Below the pieces are notes generated by a model. The model did not search any database and was not told the origin of the DNA. It saw only the letters and a program-made list of their open reading frames with translations. Both the position numbers and the translations under genes were made by a program. A DNA stretch of 64,000 nucleotides from Oscheius onirici (taxonomy: Eukaryota > Nematoda > Chromadorea > Rhabditida > Rhabditidae): NCBI GenBank assembly GCA_932521025.1, contig OW051470.1, positions 7,488,501 to 7,552,500 on the forward strand. The letters run 5' to 3'. Positions 1 through 12,400 of this stretch are shown piece by piece. Every line of letters begins with the position of its first letter. Positions within the stretch are counted from its first letter, which is position 1.

Positions 1-1162
1 GCGGCCGGACTCTGATGACGAACTCTACTCGGCTCGTTCACAAGCCACAGACACGTCAGTCACGAACAATCTCCTACATCTCGACGTTGACGACACAACG
101 GTACGTTCTATTCGTTCGCCACTACTTGTCTAATTATCAAGCTATTTATCCCATTCTACAAAAATCTTGCCGTTTCCAGACATGCAGCGTTGCCTCTTCC
201 ATGAGCTGCGACGCCACCGAAGACTTCCAGTCCACGCTCGACGAGGACATTAAACGGGAGAGTCGTCTCTACGGGGCACCGCAGTTCGACGAGGACATCT
301 ACGAGTACATGCGAACCCGAGAGACCAAGATACGACCGAAGCCAGATTTTTTGAAGAAGCAGAAGGATATAACCAAAGAGATGCGCGTAATCCTCGTCGA
401 CTGGCTCTTCGAGGTCGTCGGCGAATATACCATGGCCCAGGTAAGCTAACTTTGTCTTCCCGACTAACATTTCGCAGGAGACCTTCCACCTAGCCATATC
501 GCTAGTAGATCGAGTTCTATCCGTATTCCGTGTGGAGAAGGACAAGCTGCAGCTGATCGGAGGCACGGCCCTGATGATCGCATCGTTAGTTTCTCAACTC
601 TGCCTGTAACATCATAATTTTTCAGCAAATTCGAGGAAATCTACCCGCCAGAGACCAAGGACTTCGTCTACATGACGGACGACTCGTACAAGCTGAAGGA
701 CTTCCGGCTGATGGAGAGAGCAATCCTGCTCGAATTGCGCTTCGACGTCTCCATCCCTACAGCCGTCTGGTTTGCCAACCGACTGACAAGTCAGCTAGTC
801 ATGAGCCAGCAAGTCCGCTGCGCCATCGAATACATCCTGGATTTGACGATGCTCGATCCCAGCTATCTGGAGTACAAGCCGTCCTACGTCGCAGCAGCTT
901 GTATCTGCTACGGCAATGTCCTATGCGGTTTTTCACTATTTATATCGAAATAATTAAAACATTTGCAGGAGAAGAGCCCTGGAACAGTCACCTAGAAAAA
1001 AACAGCAACATTCGAATCGAACATCTGCAGAAGATCTTCCTCAAGCTGCACGAAGACTTCACAAATGCTCCGAAAAACGCCATCTACCAAAACTACGCCG
1101 AGGCCGGTAAACTAGAAGTCTCGAAGATGAAGCCGCCGACTAAAATTCCCTTCGAGCAGTAG
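1..1162 (+). CDS. cya-1: Cyclin A (5' end outside window)
   Basis: Regulatory subunit of S/G2-phase cyclin-dependent kinase. Visible exons are about 1-110, 180-440, 478-584, 626-927 and 969-1162, joined by short GT-AG introns. The cyclin box opens with DIYEYM and KKQKDITKEMRVILVDWL, which carries the hydrophobic-patch motif MRxIL, and continues with KLQLIGGTALMIASKFEEIYPPE in two pieces. The C-terminal cyclin fold has LTMLDPSYLEYKPS and ends APKNAIYQNY...MKPP, like the LLNPPE end of animal cyclin A. These segments fit cyclin A better than cyclin B or B3, which I considered first. The reading frame is open from base 2 (an acidic, probably N-terminal tail), so the start and any destruction box lie upstream. 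Recognition is from remembered family sequences. A TMEM147 gene follows on the same strand about 540 bp on. Confidence 0.88.
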
Positions 1163-1699
1163 TTTGCCCTCTTTCCCCCACACGAAAAACCATGTCTTTC
1201 TGTACTATATAATTTATTTAGTTTGTGATCTCCCATAGACAAAAAGCTCATCACGCACATGCTACATATAATCATTCTCCTCCCGCTCTCGTCTCATTAT
1301 CTCCCCAATTCTGATCTCTTTTCTCTAAAGTTGCTAAAATTGACACAACCTCAAACATGATCTGTAATTAACCTTCCTGAAATGAATCTATAACACTTTC
1401 CCCTCTTTTTTTCGTCGAAACTTTTCGTCACAACGATAGCAATTCTTGTTGAGCTTCCGAGGTCTTGCAGAAAGCTGTCTTCTCGTGAAAATCCGCTCCT
1501 AGTTGATCCTTTCCCTTAATTCTTGCTAAAATATCATGTGGCCATTCAAAAACCGTCTCCCAAAAGTACTGCTGCTCCCTCTCACTGCCTTCTGCGTCTC
1601 TATTGACCGGCCTCGGCAGATGCAGATTTGCATTCAAAATATCGTTCTCCTCGCCCGTTTTCCAGAGTTCTATTACTAAAAACCAATTTTTAGGAGGTA

Positions 1700-2666
1700 A
1701 TGACCTTTTTCCACTTTATCAACTGTCTGGCTTTGTCTTATGCTCCCTACGTGCTCACTTTCAAATATTCAGGTGAGATTTTTTTCGTTTTCCCTCAGAA
1801 TAGACGAAATGATTCAGGATTGAGCGAATACAGCTCCTTCTGGCGGTGTATTCAAGCCGGACTCGGGTATTTGCTGACGCAACTGGCCAAGCTCCTTCTT
1901 CTGGCCACATTCTTCCCGGAAGGCGATCATGAGGAATTTTCAGCCATTTACGCAAGCTCTTCATCGAGAAAATAACAAAATTATATTATTTTTACAGGAA
2001 TTCTTCCGCAGTAGTGCCGATATCGTCGACGTGATCGGACTCCATCTGGTGATGACCAATTTCCTTTCCGGAAAAGGAGAGGTCCGCTTTTTGGCTGGCG
2101 GACTCGGCTGGGGAGCTGCTCATTCGATTGCTAGCCGTCTAATTCTTCTCTGGGTCGGAGCCAGGTACGTTTTGATTAAAAATATATTAGAAAAAAAAAC
2201 TCAGAGCCTCGGCCTTCTCGTGGCGATGGATTCAAACGAGTCTCGACTCGACGTCCGATCTTCTTCTCTTCCTCGGAATGGCTGCTCTGACCTGGATGGC
2301 CACTCGTTCTGCAAATCGCACCACCGTCTACACATTCCTTGCCGTCGCCGTCTTCCACAACTTTGCCTTCCAGTAAGTTGTTCTGCTCATTGTTTTCAGA
2401 AATTAGAAGCTGTATAGAGCTTTCACAAAGTTACCGAAGACTTCCCTTGGCTACAGCATTTGTCTCATAGATGGTTTTCCAAATTGTTGAGCATATGTTC
2501 TCTTTTGATTTAGTTCTAATAAGATTTTTTCAGAGCCATGTTCCATCTGTTTGGTCTCCACAGCTGGGCTCTCGTCGTCGCCCGTTTCGCCTATTCCGCC
2601 GTCGTTGCCGGCGGAGCCATAATCGGTTACGCCAACTGGGGAAGTCTCAACACGAAACGAGACTAA
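1700..2666 (+). CDS. TMEM147: TMEM147 homologue, ER translocon-associated multipass protein
   Basis: Seven-pass ER membrane protein; in vertebrates TMEM147 belongs to the BOS part of the multipass translocon with NOMO and nicalin. The start [17 protein letters not shown] matches the family N-terminus, and [36 protein letters not shown] and LLWVGAR follow in family order, ending GSLNTKRD. Exons are 1700-1772, 1818-1951, 1998-2164, 2205-2372 and 2534-2666. To keep the frame and the family alignment, intron 2 (1952-1997) must begin GCAAGC and end ACAG, so it is a GC-AG intron. A TTTTTAG acceptor lies 6 bp before the ATG, consistent with trans-splicing. The stop is 149 bp before the lin-37 ATG, typical of a nematode operon. 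Confidence 0.9.
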
Positions 2667-2815
2667 ATCTCTTACTTTCAACCAGTTTTGTTCTTGTTTT
2701 ATGTGTTAAGTTATAATAAGTGTCTTATTTTGTTTGGATACAGTGAAGAAAACCTTCGTTTTCACGTAGATATCTCGTTAAAAATGTAGCCTCTTTCTAA
2801 TTTTGTCCAATAGAA

Positions 2816-5800
2816 ATGGAAGTCGATCCAACTGAAGAATTCGTACTACCGTCGGCTTCGATTACGTCAGAGCAGGTAGCCACTTACAGCGGTGGCTCGT
2901 CACCTTACAAGTCGCCTACAAAACGAATTGCGTTAGTTTTCTAACCCCTTTTTTTTATTTATTGCTTATTTCTAACAAAAATCGAAATTTTTCTTCAGTG
3001 ACCGTCTGACCGATCCCAACCACCCTCCAGAATCGCCGGACACTAAACTTGCTCGAAATCGGCTTACTGATGGTATTTCTAAGCCGTTTTCTTTAAAAAC
3101 CCTATTTCAGCCTTGTCGTCGATCAAAAAAGGCGATGCGCCGCCCCTCTCCACTGAAAAAACACCGTAAGTTGAAATTCCTTTGGCTATTTTCAAAATGT
3201 ATTGTTCTTTGAAACAAGATCTTCAAGAATAGCTCCAACTTTTGCAGTGTAGTCGAGGAAGAAAAACGAGCCGGTCCTGGTCGTCCCAGAAGAAGTCATG
3301 CTCACAATAAACAAAAGCCCGGAGGTGACTTTTCCCCTAATTTTCCACAAACATATTTTAGAAGTAATTTTCGAGATGAGAGGCAAGCCGTTCTCGTTAC
3401 GAGAGGATCGTACTTCCTGCACGGAATATCAGCTCTGTCGAGCATGGATGAGAGGAAATCTCAAGGAGGAAGAAAACTGGACGCCGGCCAGAGTTGAAAA
3501 CCCTCCCGATGATTCGATTCCTGTGGTAAGAATCCCTCTTTTTCGACTAAAAATAACAACTTTCAGCACATTTTGGCTTCTCGCGATGTCGTCTCTCTTC
3601 CCAGAGCTGTCAGTCCCTACAGCGTGGACAAACAGTGGCCGGATAGGAACTCGTTGGACAAATTCGATGTGACGGTCGACGTTCACGAGCCCACAGCTCT
3701 GAGAGACGAGTATCAAAGACATTGGAAGAGCGTCAAGAAAAGGTCGGTTTTGAATATTTTTAATTCGGAATGACAACAATTACATGAGCCAGAGAGCTAC
3801 TCTGCGAAAACGTGGTCGAAAAGATAGTCTCTAGTGTATCCCTCCCATTTTTCGTCGAGCCCAGAAAAGTCGGCCACAAGACAAATTTCTCCTTGCAATG
3901 ACCATTCCAAGGCGGTGAGAATACTCTCAATGCTTCCATACGCGATGCTTCTAAGCATAACATCCGTATTTTAAACATTTCTTTCAAAATTGAAGGAAGT
4001 ATGATGAAACTCACGTCACATCCATCGTAGTCGCGTGCAATCACGTGAATAATCAACAGTTGACTGTATAGTGTCTTTTTGTGATAAATGCTCATATGTA
4101 TAAGCGAATCTTTGTACAAACGATTCTTTCGAACGTGTGGAAAGCTGTGTGCGTATCTCTTTTCGCAGTCGCCTAACCATTGCACCTGATATTCAATCTT
4201 TTGCCTCGAAGAGTACTTCAGTACGATGTTCAGACCCAAAAGACTCTGAAGTTTCCTTCTAGAAGCAAGTGAAAAGCCTAATTCTCGAAAAATTAGGATG
4301 GAGGACTCACCCGAACTATTGAATAGAAGCTCTCTATCAAGAGCGGTTTGTCCTTCTCGAAGGCTGAAAACATCAGCTGCCGTAAATCTCCATTCAGTCT
4401 AACTAAAAAGAACCTATCCTTAGGGTCTTCCCATGAAAAGCAAATTGTTTCGCAGTTCTGAACATACCGTTAGTTAAACATCCAGATTTATACTCACCCT
4501 ATCAAGTAGATGACACTTGTTTGATTCAAATTGGCTGCGAATGACTCGGTAGTTGCAGCTGCGGTAAGCGTGAGTTATTACCTCCTTGTGTACCTTCGGT
4601 TTTGAAACCAGATAACGAGATCTATCGTGATGCTCCTTGCAATTAATCCTCTTGATCTCGTTCAGCAATTCATAATCCTGGTAATCGTGCTCGTAGATTA
4701 CGATTGTATTATCAAAATAGTAGCCCGGTAAAATTTTTACTTGAATCATTTTGACGATACGGAAGTTACGTAACAATCCTGCTCCGGGCAAGGGATGTTT
4801 CAAATCAGTACCTCCAAACTTCTCTTGGAAGGCTGCTGTGATGACCAAATGAGTAAAACCGCTATAAATTTTAAATTTTTTGGCGTTTTCTTCAACAAAG
4901 TCGTAAAGGGCAGAAGGAGAAGTAGGCTATCCGGCAGTTGTGTTAGCATTGTCACAGAATTGTATTTTTATGAGGAGGCTTTCCGAAGAAATCGATAAGT
5001 CGAAGCAAAGCCTGTTTGTGCAAAACGCACTCAAATTAGGTGTCAACTCATTTTTTTCTCCTTTGTTTAGTTTTTGTCCTAGAATCGACTTATCTAGACA
5101 CTTTTCCAATCTGTATTTTACCGCATCAGTGCTACGCTCGAACACCGTTTTAGTTGTTGCAAATTTTTTTTTCAATTTTTTGGTAATAGTTCGGCAGGCG
5201 GCCCCCTTCGTTTAAATTTTTTGGCGGGAACGTTCCAAATAACCATTTTTCGCATTTTTTTAACATTTTTCACTTTCTAGCTGTGTTTATCGAACTCAGC
5301 GTGTAAAAGAACCCCCAGGATATATAAATAGGCTTGAAAATATAAGTAACAGCGACGGTGGCCAGTATTTATGGCATATAAGCCGTTCAGCTAAATTCCC
5401 GAAGTTATCTTCTGATTTACAGCCAGCCTAGGAAAAAAATGAAAAATGGTTATTTGGGGGCGGCCTGCCGAACTATTACCATTTTTTTTTTTTTTTTCAA
5501 AATTTTCAAATTTTTTTGAGAGACAGATATAGGTAACTTAGTTAGATCAATCCAGACCAGGGTTGGGCGATCATTAAATATTTTGGCGAACACGAACACA
5601 AACCGAACATCCCCTAAATTTTTTGGGCCGAACCGAACACGAACCGAAGAACAGTGCACTTTTTGTTCGCCTGCGAACCGAACACGAACTGTTCGCCGTC
5701 CCAATGTTCGTTCGCGGACGAACATGTTCGCAAACATGCGAACACGAACAAGACTCGAACATTTCACGAATTCTCGTCCAAATCAGTTTTTTTTTGTAAG

Positions 5801-6244
5801 AATCGTTTGATGATTTACTTACAATTAACTTGAAGAACAGAAATGAAGTTTGGTAATAAACTGGAGATGAGTAGGGAATCCAAGGGGCTAGGAAAAATTT
5901 TGATGCCTTTGATTCGGACAGTTTACAGGTATTGCCATTAGCATTGGATAAAATGTTCGTGCCGTTTTGAACTCTGTTCGAGCCCCGAACAGCGAACATT
6001 TTCACTTTTCTGTTCGTCAAGCGAACTCGAACACGAACATTCGCCGGTTTCATGTTCGTTCTCGAACACGAACGTTCGCCCAACCCTGATCCAGACTCTG
6101 AAAGCTCGAAAAGCACTATCAACTGTCCATTTCAAGTCTTTTGATTACTCAATTTTCAGCTTCATTCACCACACTCGCCTCCGTGCCAGCCGCTATCACA
6201 AGAGCGATGCCCTCCTCAACATGATCTACAACATTAACGGTTAA
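2816..6244 (+). CDS. lin-37: LIN-37, DREAM/MuvB complex subunit
   Basis: Subunit of the DREAM/MuvB repressor complex that silences cell-cycle genes. Exons: 2816-2931, 2999-3072, 3111-3165, 3248-3324, about 3362-3523, about 3567-3742 and 6160-6244. The diagnostic block is YQLCRAWMRG, matching the ICRAWMRN core of animal LIN37, preceded by a basic PGRPRRSHAH stretch. The C-terminal motif reads DEYQRHWKSVKK, and after a 2,417-bp intron continues SFIHHTRLRASRYHKSD to ALLNMIYNING, matching the family's RWKRIRQRW...RNQLRYSESM tail. The splice junction preserves this alignment, which is strong evidence that the long intron is real. The ATG lies two bases after a CCAATAG acceptor, and the preceding TMEM147 gene is 149 bp away, so SL2-type operon expression is likely. 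The last intron holds an antisense gene and two transposons. Confidence 0.9.
3798..4926 (-). CDS. Unrecognised multi-exon gene nested antisense in the lin-37 intron, possibly broken
   Basis: I do not recognise the family. On the minus strand, exons at 4926-4498, 4457-4311 and 4245-4015 join in frame through canonical GTGAGT...TTCAG introns of about 40-65 bp. The protein has mixed charged and hydrophobic segments, such as KPKVHKEVITHAYRSC, WEDPKDRFFLVRLNGDLRQL and KRYAHSFPHVRKNRLY, with no signal peptide or membrane span. A fourth open stretch (3950-3798) reads SIAYGSIESILTALEW to FDHVFAE and a stop, but the GT-AG splice into it is out of frame by one base. The first exon seems to start at a CCGGATAG acceptor, so upstream coding, perhaps in 4927-5175, is unresolved. 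It could be a fast-evolving F-box-associated type gene or a decaying copy. Confidence 0.5.
5181..5481. mobile_element. MITE-like element with about 25-bp terminal inverted repeats
   Basis: The left end reads GGTAATAGTTCGGCAGGCGG and the right end is its reverse complement with one change. A second matching block (AAATAACCATTTTTC) lies just inside both ends. The interior is short and non-coding, so this is a non-autonomous element about 300 bp long. Both ends lie in T-rich sequence and no convincing target duplication is visible. Confidence 0.8.
5558..6088. mobile_element. Non-autonomous hAT-type element, 531 bp, with 8-bp target site duplication
   Basis: The termini are the perfect inverted repeats CAGGGTTGGGCGA and TCGCCCAACCCTG. 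The flanking 8-mer ATCCAGAC occurs directly on both sides (5550-5557 and 6089-6096), the duplication length of hAT transposons. The interior carries many GAACACGAAC/GTTCG motifs on both strands near the two ends, resembling subterminal transposase-binding repeats. There is no transposase, so mobilisation would have needed an autonomous relative. Confidence 0.9.
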
Positions 6245-6472
6245 TTTGTCTCTCTGTATTCTGCAATTAAACATACTGTAACTTTATTAGAAGTGTAAAA
6301 TGCTATAGAAATCTAACAGATTATGCGCGTGCGAATTGGGATGATGGTGAAGTAGACAAGTATAGGAAGAACGCCGTATCTCAGTAGGAAAAAGAGTAAC
6401 ATATGAACATCTAATGTGAAAAACTAGGTGGATAGTAATTAGAAAAAGAAGCATAGAAAAGTAGAAGAAAAA

Positions 6473-9400
6473 CTAGCGAATTTCTTTGACGAGGTTCTGA
6501 AGAGCCAGGACGTGTCCACGGGCACTGTTCAGAATGCGTGGACAGTCGTGTCGTTCCGCCATTTCTGGAAATTGTAGTGTTTTTCTAGCTTACGTTGTTC
6601 TTTTTTAAACCCTAATTTCGATAACTGCTCTGTACTTACCGTTGAAGAACTTGATCATGTCAGTAAAGTCCATGTTGTTCGAGACGATCACATCGCGATA
6701 GTTGGTGATCAGGGAAAGAGCGAAGAAGAGAGCAAAATGTTCCGTGACAGTTCTGCCAGCAGCCCAGATCGTCTCCCAGACTCTGTAGGTACACTCATAA
6801 CTGAGTTCTCGCTTAAAATCGAGCAGAAACCAGCGGTAGCTGAAGTAGAGATGAGTGCAGTCAGAAGTCGAAGAAGTCAACATCGAATAAATTTGCGGAT
6901 CGACGACTTGGATCAGGGAGCGGAGGTTCGACAGACACTGATCCATTCCACTTCGTTGAGGGAAATTGTCACGAAGACGAGCCATGATGATGGTGAAGCA
7001 TTCGAGAGAAAGGGCCTCGTCTTCAAAGACGACCAGAAGTGGGGCCAGAATGTCACACATTCCTTGGATGTAGCCCTCTTCAAGATTCCGACGTACGTAG
7101 GTGCACATCACTCGTCTGGAAATGGTCGAGGTTAGTCGAGAATACTGTGTTTTGGAACCGGAGTGGTTTTAGAATAGTCATTTGAACCCTCTTAGAAATT
7201 GGAAAGGAACAATGTGTCGAACGTTACAATGGAAAGACTCAGGCAGTGGAAAGAAGATTTTGGTTTTTGAGTGCAATGAGTATTTGAGCCTAAAATAGAG
7301 TCATTGGATCAGACAGAAGAATATACAAATGGCAAGTATTTCGATGTTAGGTAGACGGTCAAAACTGCTACAGTTCGAAAAACTGAAACAGTCAAAAAGA
7401 GGATACTGCAGCCCCAACTGAACTGATGTGTGCTGTTCATAGAACAACGAAGAAACAGACGGAAAGAGTCGGTAGGAAAGTGACATTATGAACGAGGAAA
7501 GGGGCGTGTGAGACAGTAGGGAAGATACAGTATATTGGATAAGAGTAGCTGAACGGGCCAAATAAGATTCTGTGCGTTGAAATGGTAGAACTGATTTCAG
7601 AAGAAAAGAGTATTTACTCTCTAGAGCCCGAACTCTGACCTACTGTCTGTGACTATCCCTCACTCACCTCAAGCTCTCCAAGTTCTCCTTATTCGAAAAG
7701 AAGAACAGGTTTCTGTCGCATCGTTCCACATCTTTATCAATCCTGTGCAGATTCATTCCGAACTGTCCGAGCAGAGCTTCTTCCTCATCTTTGGCATCAG
7801 CCCTCTCTTCCGGTTCGAAGACATCACTGACTACCGAAGAGTCTCTCGGCGGCTTCATTCTCGCAGCCAGGAAGGCTTCTTCGTCCCGTTTTCGTACTTC
7901 CGCCTCGAGAACTCTCCACTTGTCGACTTCTTCTCGATATCGCTCGGTGAAGGCCGAAGTTTTGGGTTCTGGATCCTCATCCCAGGCAAAAAGACGGAGG
8001 AGATAGGGCCACGTCTGCCTCCTAAGTTCCTTCGCATTGGTTCCCTCGATTCCTCTCCAATAGACTCTCCTGAGGAATTCTTGTTCCAGTTCAGTCTAAA
8101 ATCTCTTTATCTTCTAAAAGAGTGCCAAAAAGTACCGTTTTCAGCTCTCGACACCGCTTCCAGAAGTCTTCATTGACTGGAGCCACCGTCTCCTCATCTC
8201 CGTCAAATTCTTTCGCCTCAACCAAATTGACCAGATGCTTCCGTATCGTTCGCAGATGCCTGCAGTAGGACAGCCCTACAATTTTGGAATGTCTCTCTTT
8301 GAAAAGTTAAATTTACATCCGTAAAAGGCCCGGGCTAGGATCTGATGACGGACGGATTGACAGGCTCGGTCCAGTTGCACACTGAAAATAATAGGTAAAC
8401 TTTGTTGGAGAACCGCGGTAGCGGACTTCGTTTGGTTCATGGGTTTCTGTGAACGTTTTCTTGTCTAAAAACAGACTTTTTGAGGTAAACTCGACTTTTC
8501 GACCCTGTGAAAACAGAGAATCTATAAAGTTGGAAAACCTCTTCCAGCGAGGAGAGCAACGAGAATCGAAACATTTTCCTAATGGGGTTTTCTTCCTTTC
8601 CATTTTTGTCGCAGACGACAAAAAACTCACTTGACCAGACTATCCACGTTATCAGATATGTATGGGGAAGCCGGCAGTGAGATGCTAAAATCTTTTTTTA
8701 GCTAAAGAAACCTCTGGAAACTAACCACTTGTCATAATCCCCATTGGCTGGTGGTGACATGGGCTCTGGAATGGCGTGGATGTTGTTGTTTTGAACGATT
8801 CGGAAGACGTAATCCATGAAAAGGACTGTGGCAGCAGTTGATCGTTTCCTCAGGCGTGGAAGAATCTTCTCCTTCGTCTCACTCAACCATAGAGGTGGAT
8901 CCAGACGCAGAGTCGGTGTAAGAGCATTTTCCAGAGCTCCGAGTAGAGCCACAGCACATGTTCCGATAGGTAACTGGAGGGGAGGAGACTGGACTCCTTC
9001 ACAGTCGACGAGAGTCAACTTTGCTCCCGACGATTCGTCCTTCTGGTGGAGATGGAGGTAGATAATGTCGTTGATGTCAATGTTCAGAGCTTGTTTCCAT
9101 AACCACTGCGCCTCGTTTTCTTTTATTGCGGCGGAAGAGGGCTGTGAACTGGCGTGCTGAAAGAAATTGGTCTTTTGGGTATAAGGAGAGACAGTACAAT
9201 TTAAGTACAAAAAGACAATATTTCAGCTTAACTTTTGAAAGTTTGATTTGCTTCAAAACTGTAACTTTTTGAAAAGTAAAGTTTGTAAGAAGTAATAAAA
9301 TAGTCCCAATTCTGTGAATACGTTCTACCTCGTCTGAATGCCTGTTCTCCCAGTCACAAACTCGAAATCTACTCGTCTCACTGGTGCCAGAACTTACCAT

Positions 9401-12400
9401 TAACTGATTCGGAGTCCATCGGAGCGAGATGCCTCCCTCGTAATGCTTGTGTAATGATAGATAGCCTGAACATGAGTCGATGTCTCATCCTCTCAAAGAA
9501 CGAACCTTTTATGACATCCTCTCCACTACCAGCCAAACAGACGCCATTCTTTCCGTACAACAGAGACGACTTGAAGTTGTGATGAAGAGAGTAGACATAG
9601 TCTCGACTAGTCGACCCAGTTCTCTCGTTACTGACGAGACTACTGCTCTGTCTCTGAACAGTCAATGGATGTCTCGTCGAGGTCGGAGCCGGTGTTTTTG
9701 GTCCCCGATCGACCAGATCCTCTGCTGTGACTTCACTCGACCCGGCTGCCATTCTTCTGTACGTCACGGCACATGGACCCACTGTAATTTGTTGTTTGTC
9801 AATCTCTTAAATGGGCTGTGAAAAGTGGCTCTCGGTGACGGGAGATTATATTAATATGCGGCAGAGTGCAGCAGAAATAGAAGCTAGACTGCCAATTAGA
9901 TGAAGAGCTAATTGGTAAGCAAGCGGAGGACTTGTAATCGACCAAGGAGTTCATATTTTTCATGGTCTACTTGGATACTAATTGTTTACTGGTCATAAAT
10001 CACCGAACTTTCTTTTGAGGCAATTCAGATCCTTTGTCACCCTTTTTCTAGCCTTCTGGAAAATTCTTTGACAATTATAGAGAGCTGAAAACGATGTGTT
10101 CAGCAGACAAGACTCTAAAAATATAGAGAAACATTCGGGAGACGACCTAGAGTTTTGGCTATCTTTTTGCCCTTTAAACTCTTTTAATCATAATTTCCCC
10201 CGTCTAATTTCTCTCTGGGAAGCCTAAAAAGAAGATGTACAAACTTAAGCCTTGCACTCTCACCGATCCCTCCAATTCCTCTGGACTACGTGTGTGATCT
10301 CAGAGTTTTTCCTCGATGAGTTATCATGTTTGTTTACACGTTACGCTGTTCACATGTTTCCAAAAATATTTCAAGCCTGTGAGATCCGTAATATATTTTT
10401 CCTTAGATTGGGTGTGAAAAATGTACGAGAACAGAAAAAACTCTGTTTTTGGGATAGTTTATATAACTGACATATAGATCGTACATCTACTTTATCACCG
10501 TCTAGTTAAAACTCAAGTTCTCAACTGTTCTGATTACAAGTTTTCACTCATTCTTACTTTCTAATCCCCAGGCATTTTGTAGGAATGCGTGTCACCTAAT
10601 TACCCACACTACAAGAGATCAGAAAGTGGCTATAATCCTGCTCCCTGGATCTTTGAACAGAGGGAAAAAGACTAAAAAATGTGACCTTCAAGAGGGGGAT
10701 TCAGATGATGGGGATAATGGAGCAAAGGCTGGAGGGAAAGAGGGAACACGACGCCGCCTCCCCGATCGATTTGCCTCGTTTTGAAGAAGCAGAAACACTA
10801 CAAACTGGAAATGAATGAGGCTTTTTAAACTAGAAGATGCTCTTAGTGCTCGTGTCTCGTGAAAAGGATCGGGCAGGGGACCTCGGAACAAATTATGCCC
10901 TGCCTGCATGGGATTGCGGAGGATTCTCATTGACGAAATGGAGAGAGGGATGGGAAATGTTAAAAGGCTTTTTGAGGAACTACCGTAGTTCATTTTAAGC
11001 TTATTGTCAGCCAGAGTAAGTCATTAACTCTTCTCTGATGATTTGATTTGATCTATGGACTCTTCTCTGATGATTTCCGAGTTTGCTTGTCTGATTTAGT
11101 CTCCTTCCTTCCGTCTCACTTAAACTTGCCACACGGAAAAATGTAGATAAAGCTTGACAAGTGCAGCTGGAGCTTATAATATGAACAGTTAGACCGTTAG
11201 ATATACAGCTATTTTCTTTCCTAACTTTCAAAGTTACTTGTCACATATAGCCTTCTAGCTTCAACCTTGTGGAACCTGCCAGGAGTCATCTGAGATGAAT
11301 AAGTTCAGAAGCACTTTGTAAAGTTTATCTACGCGTGACTCTTGACTTATACACTCTTGACTTGTATTCTCTCTAGCGAATTGTATTGTGTTACTTACAT
11401 AATAGAGCCGACAACATTCCACTCTTTGACCTGTCCATCATCAGAGCCGTGTTCTCATAGAGCATTTTCATCCTGAAAAAGTCATGCCATTACTTTATCG
11501 TAGAACGTACTGCTTCGAGTTTCCAATAAAGACGACAATGTCATATAAAATTCTTTCATGGAGAGCTTCTCGGATCCAGACGAGATGGGCAGATGTTTGA
11601 GATGAAGGCGCCTCTTTCAATTTGTTCAGAACGCTCTCGGCTTGAGCACAATTCTTGGAGGCCGAGTGTAGCAAGGTAACGGAGGAGTTGGTTCCGAACA
11701 GACCGAAGAGTCTTTGCCGTAGACCATCCATCAGGCAGATTTCGACAGATGCTGGAAAAATTTAAGATCTTTTTCTATTCGACAGCCCATATCGGTTTTC
11801 TTCCCAGACGTTCTCTTGACACTTGACTACTCTCCGTTCGAAGACCTTCTCTAATTGTTAGTCTGTCTCAAAACATGTCAGTCTGTCACCTAGCCTTTCA
11901 AAGTTTATCGTGACTAAAAACTAATTGCTGAAAGACGAATTTTGGAAGAAAGCTTCGTTCGGTTCATGGAAAACGACTAATCGTCATCTTCTTTGTTTAA
12001 AAACCCAACCTACCGTAACCCAGTTCACATATTTTCTGCTTACAATACTTACCACAGAGCTGCATGACATATGAAGAGTCAATGTTCAGTGCTTTTCTCG
12101 AAGCCGCCTCTGACATTATGAGCTTCACCTAAAGGATCCACTTTAAAATCCAAACACAAACTAACATCTTTCTTTACATTTTGAATCAGCTGGTTTTTCC
12201 TTTTGTCGGCGTCGTCTGGTTCCGGCTCATCCACCGAGGCCACACTTCCGTTTCGCGTCCTTCTCTCATGACTGTCCACCCTAGTTTCAGATCATTTCCT
12301 TCAGAGCAAAAAGGCCTTACTTTCCCCAAGTGTCCCGTCGCTCCTTTTCCCGGTTGTTGTCCGTTAATCCGTTTATCCACTCGACCACTGAGCTTCTCCG

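Noticed and set aside
1..1162. First read as cyclin B3 (cyb-3)
   Set aside because: The KKQKDITKEMR start, FEEIYPPE, LDPSYLEYKPS and the MKPP end follow cyclin A, not B3.
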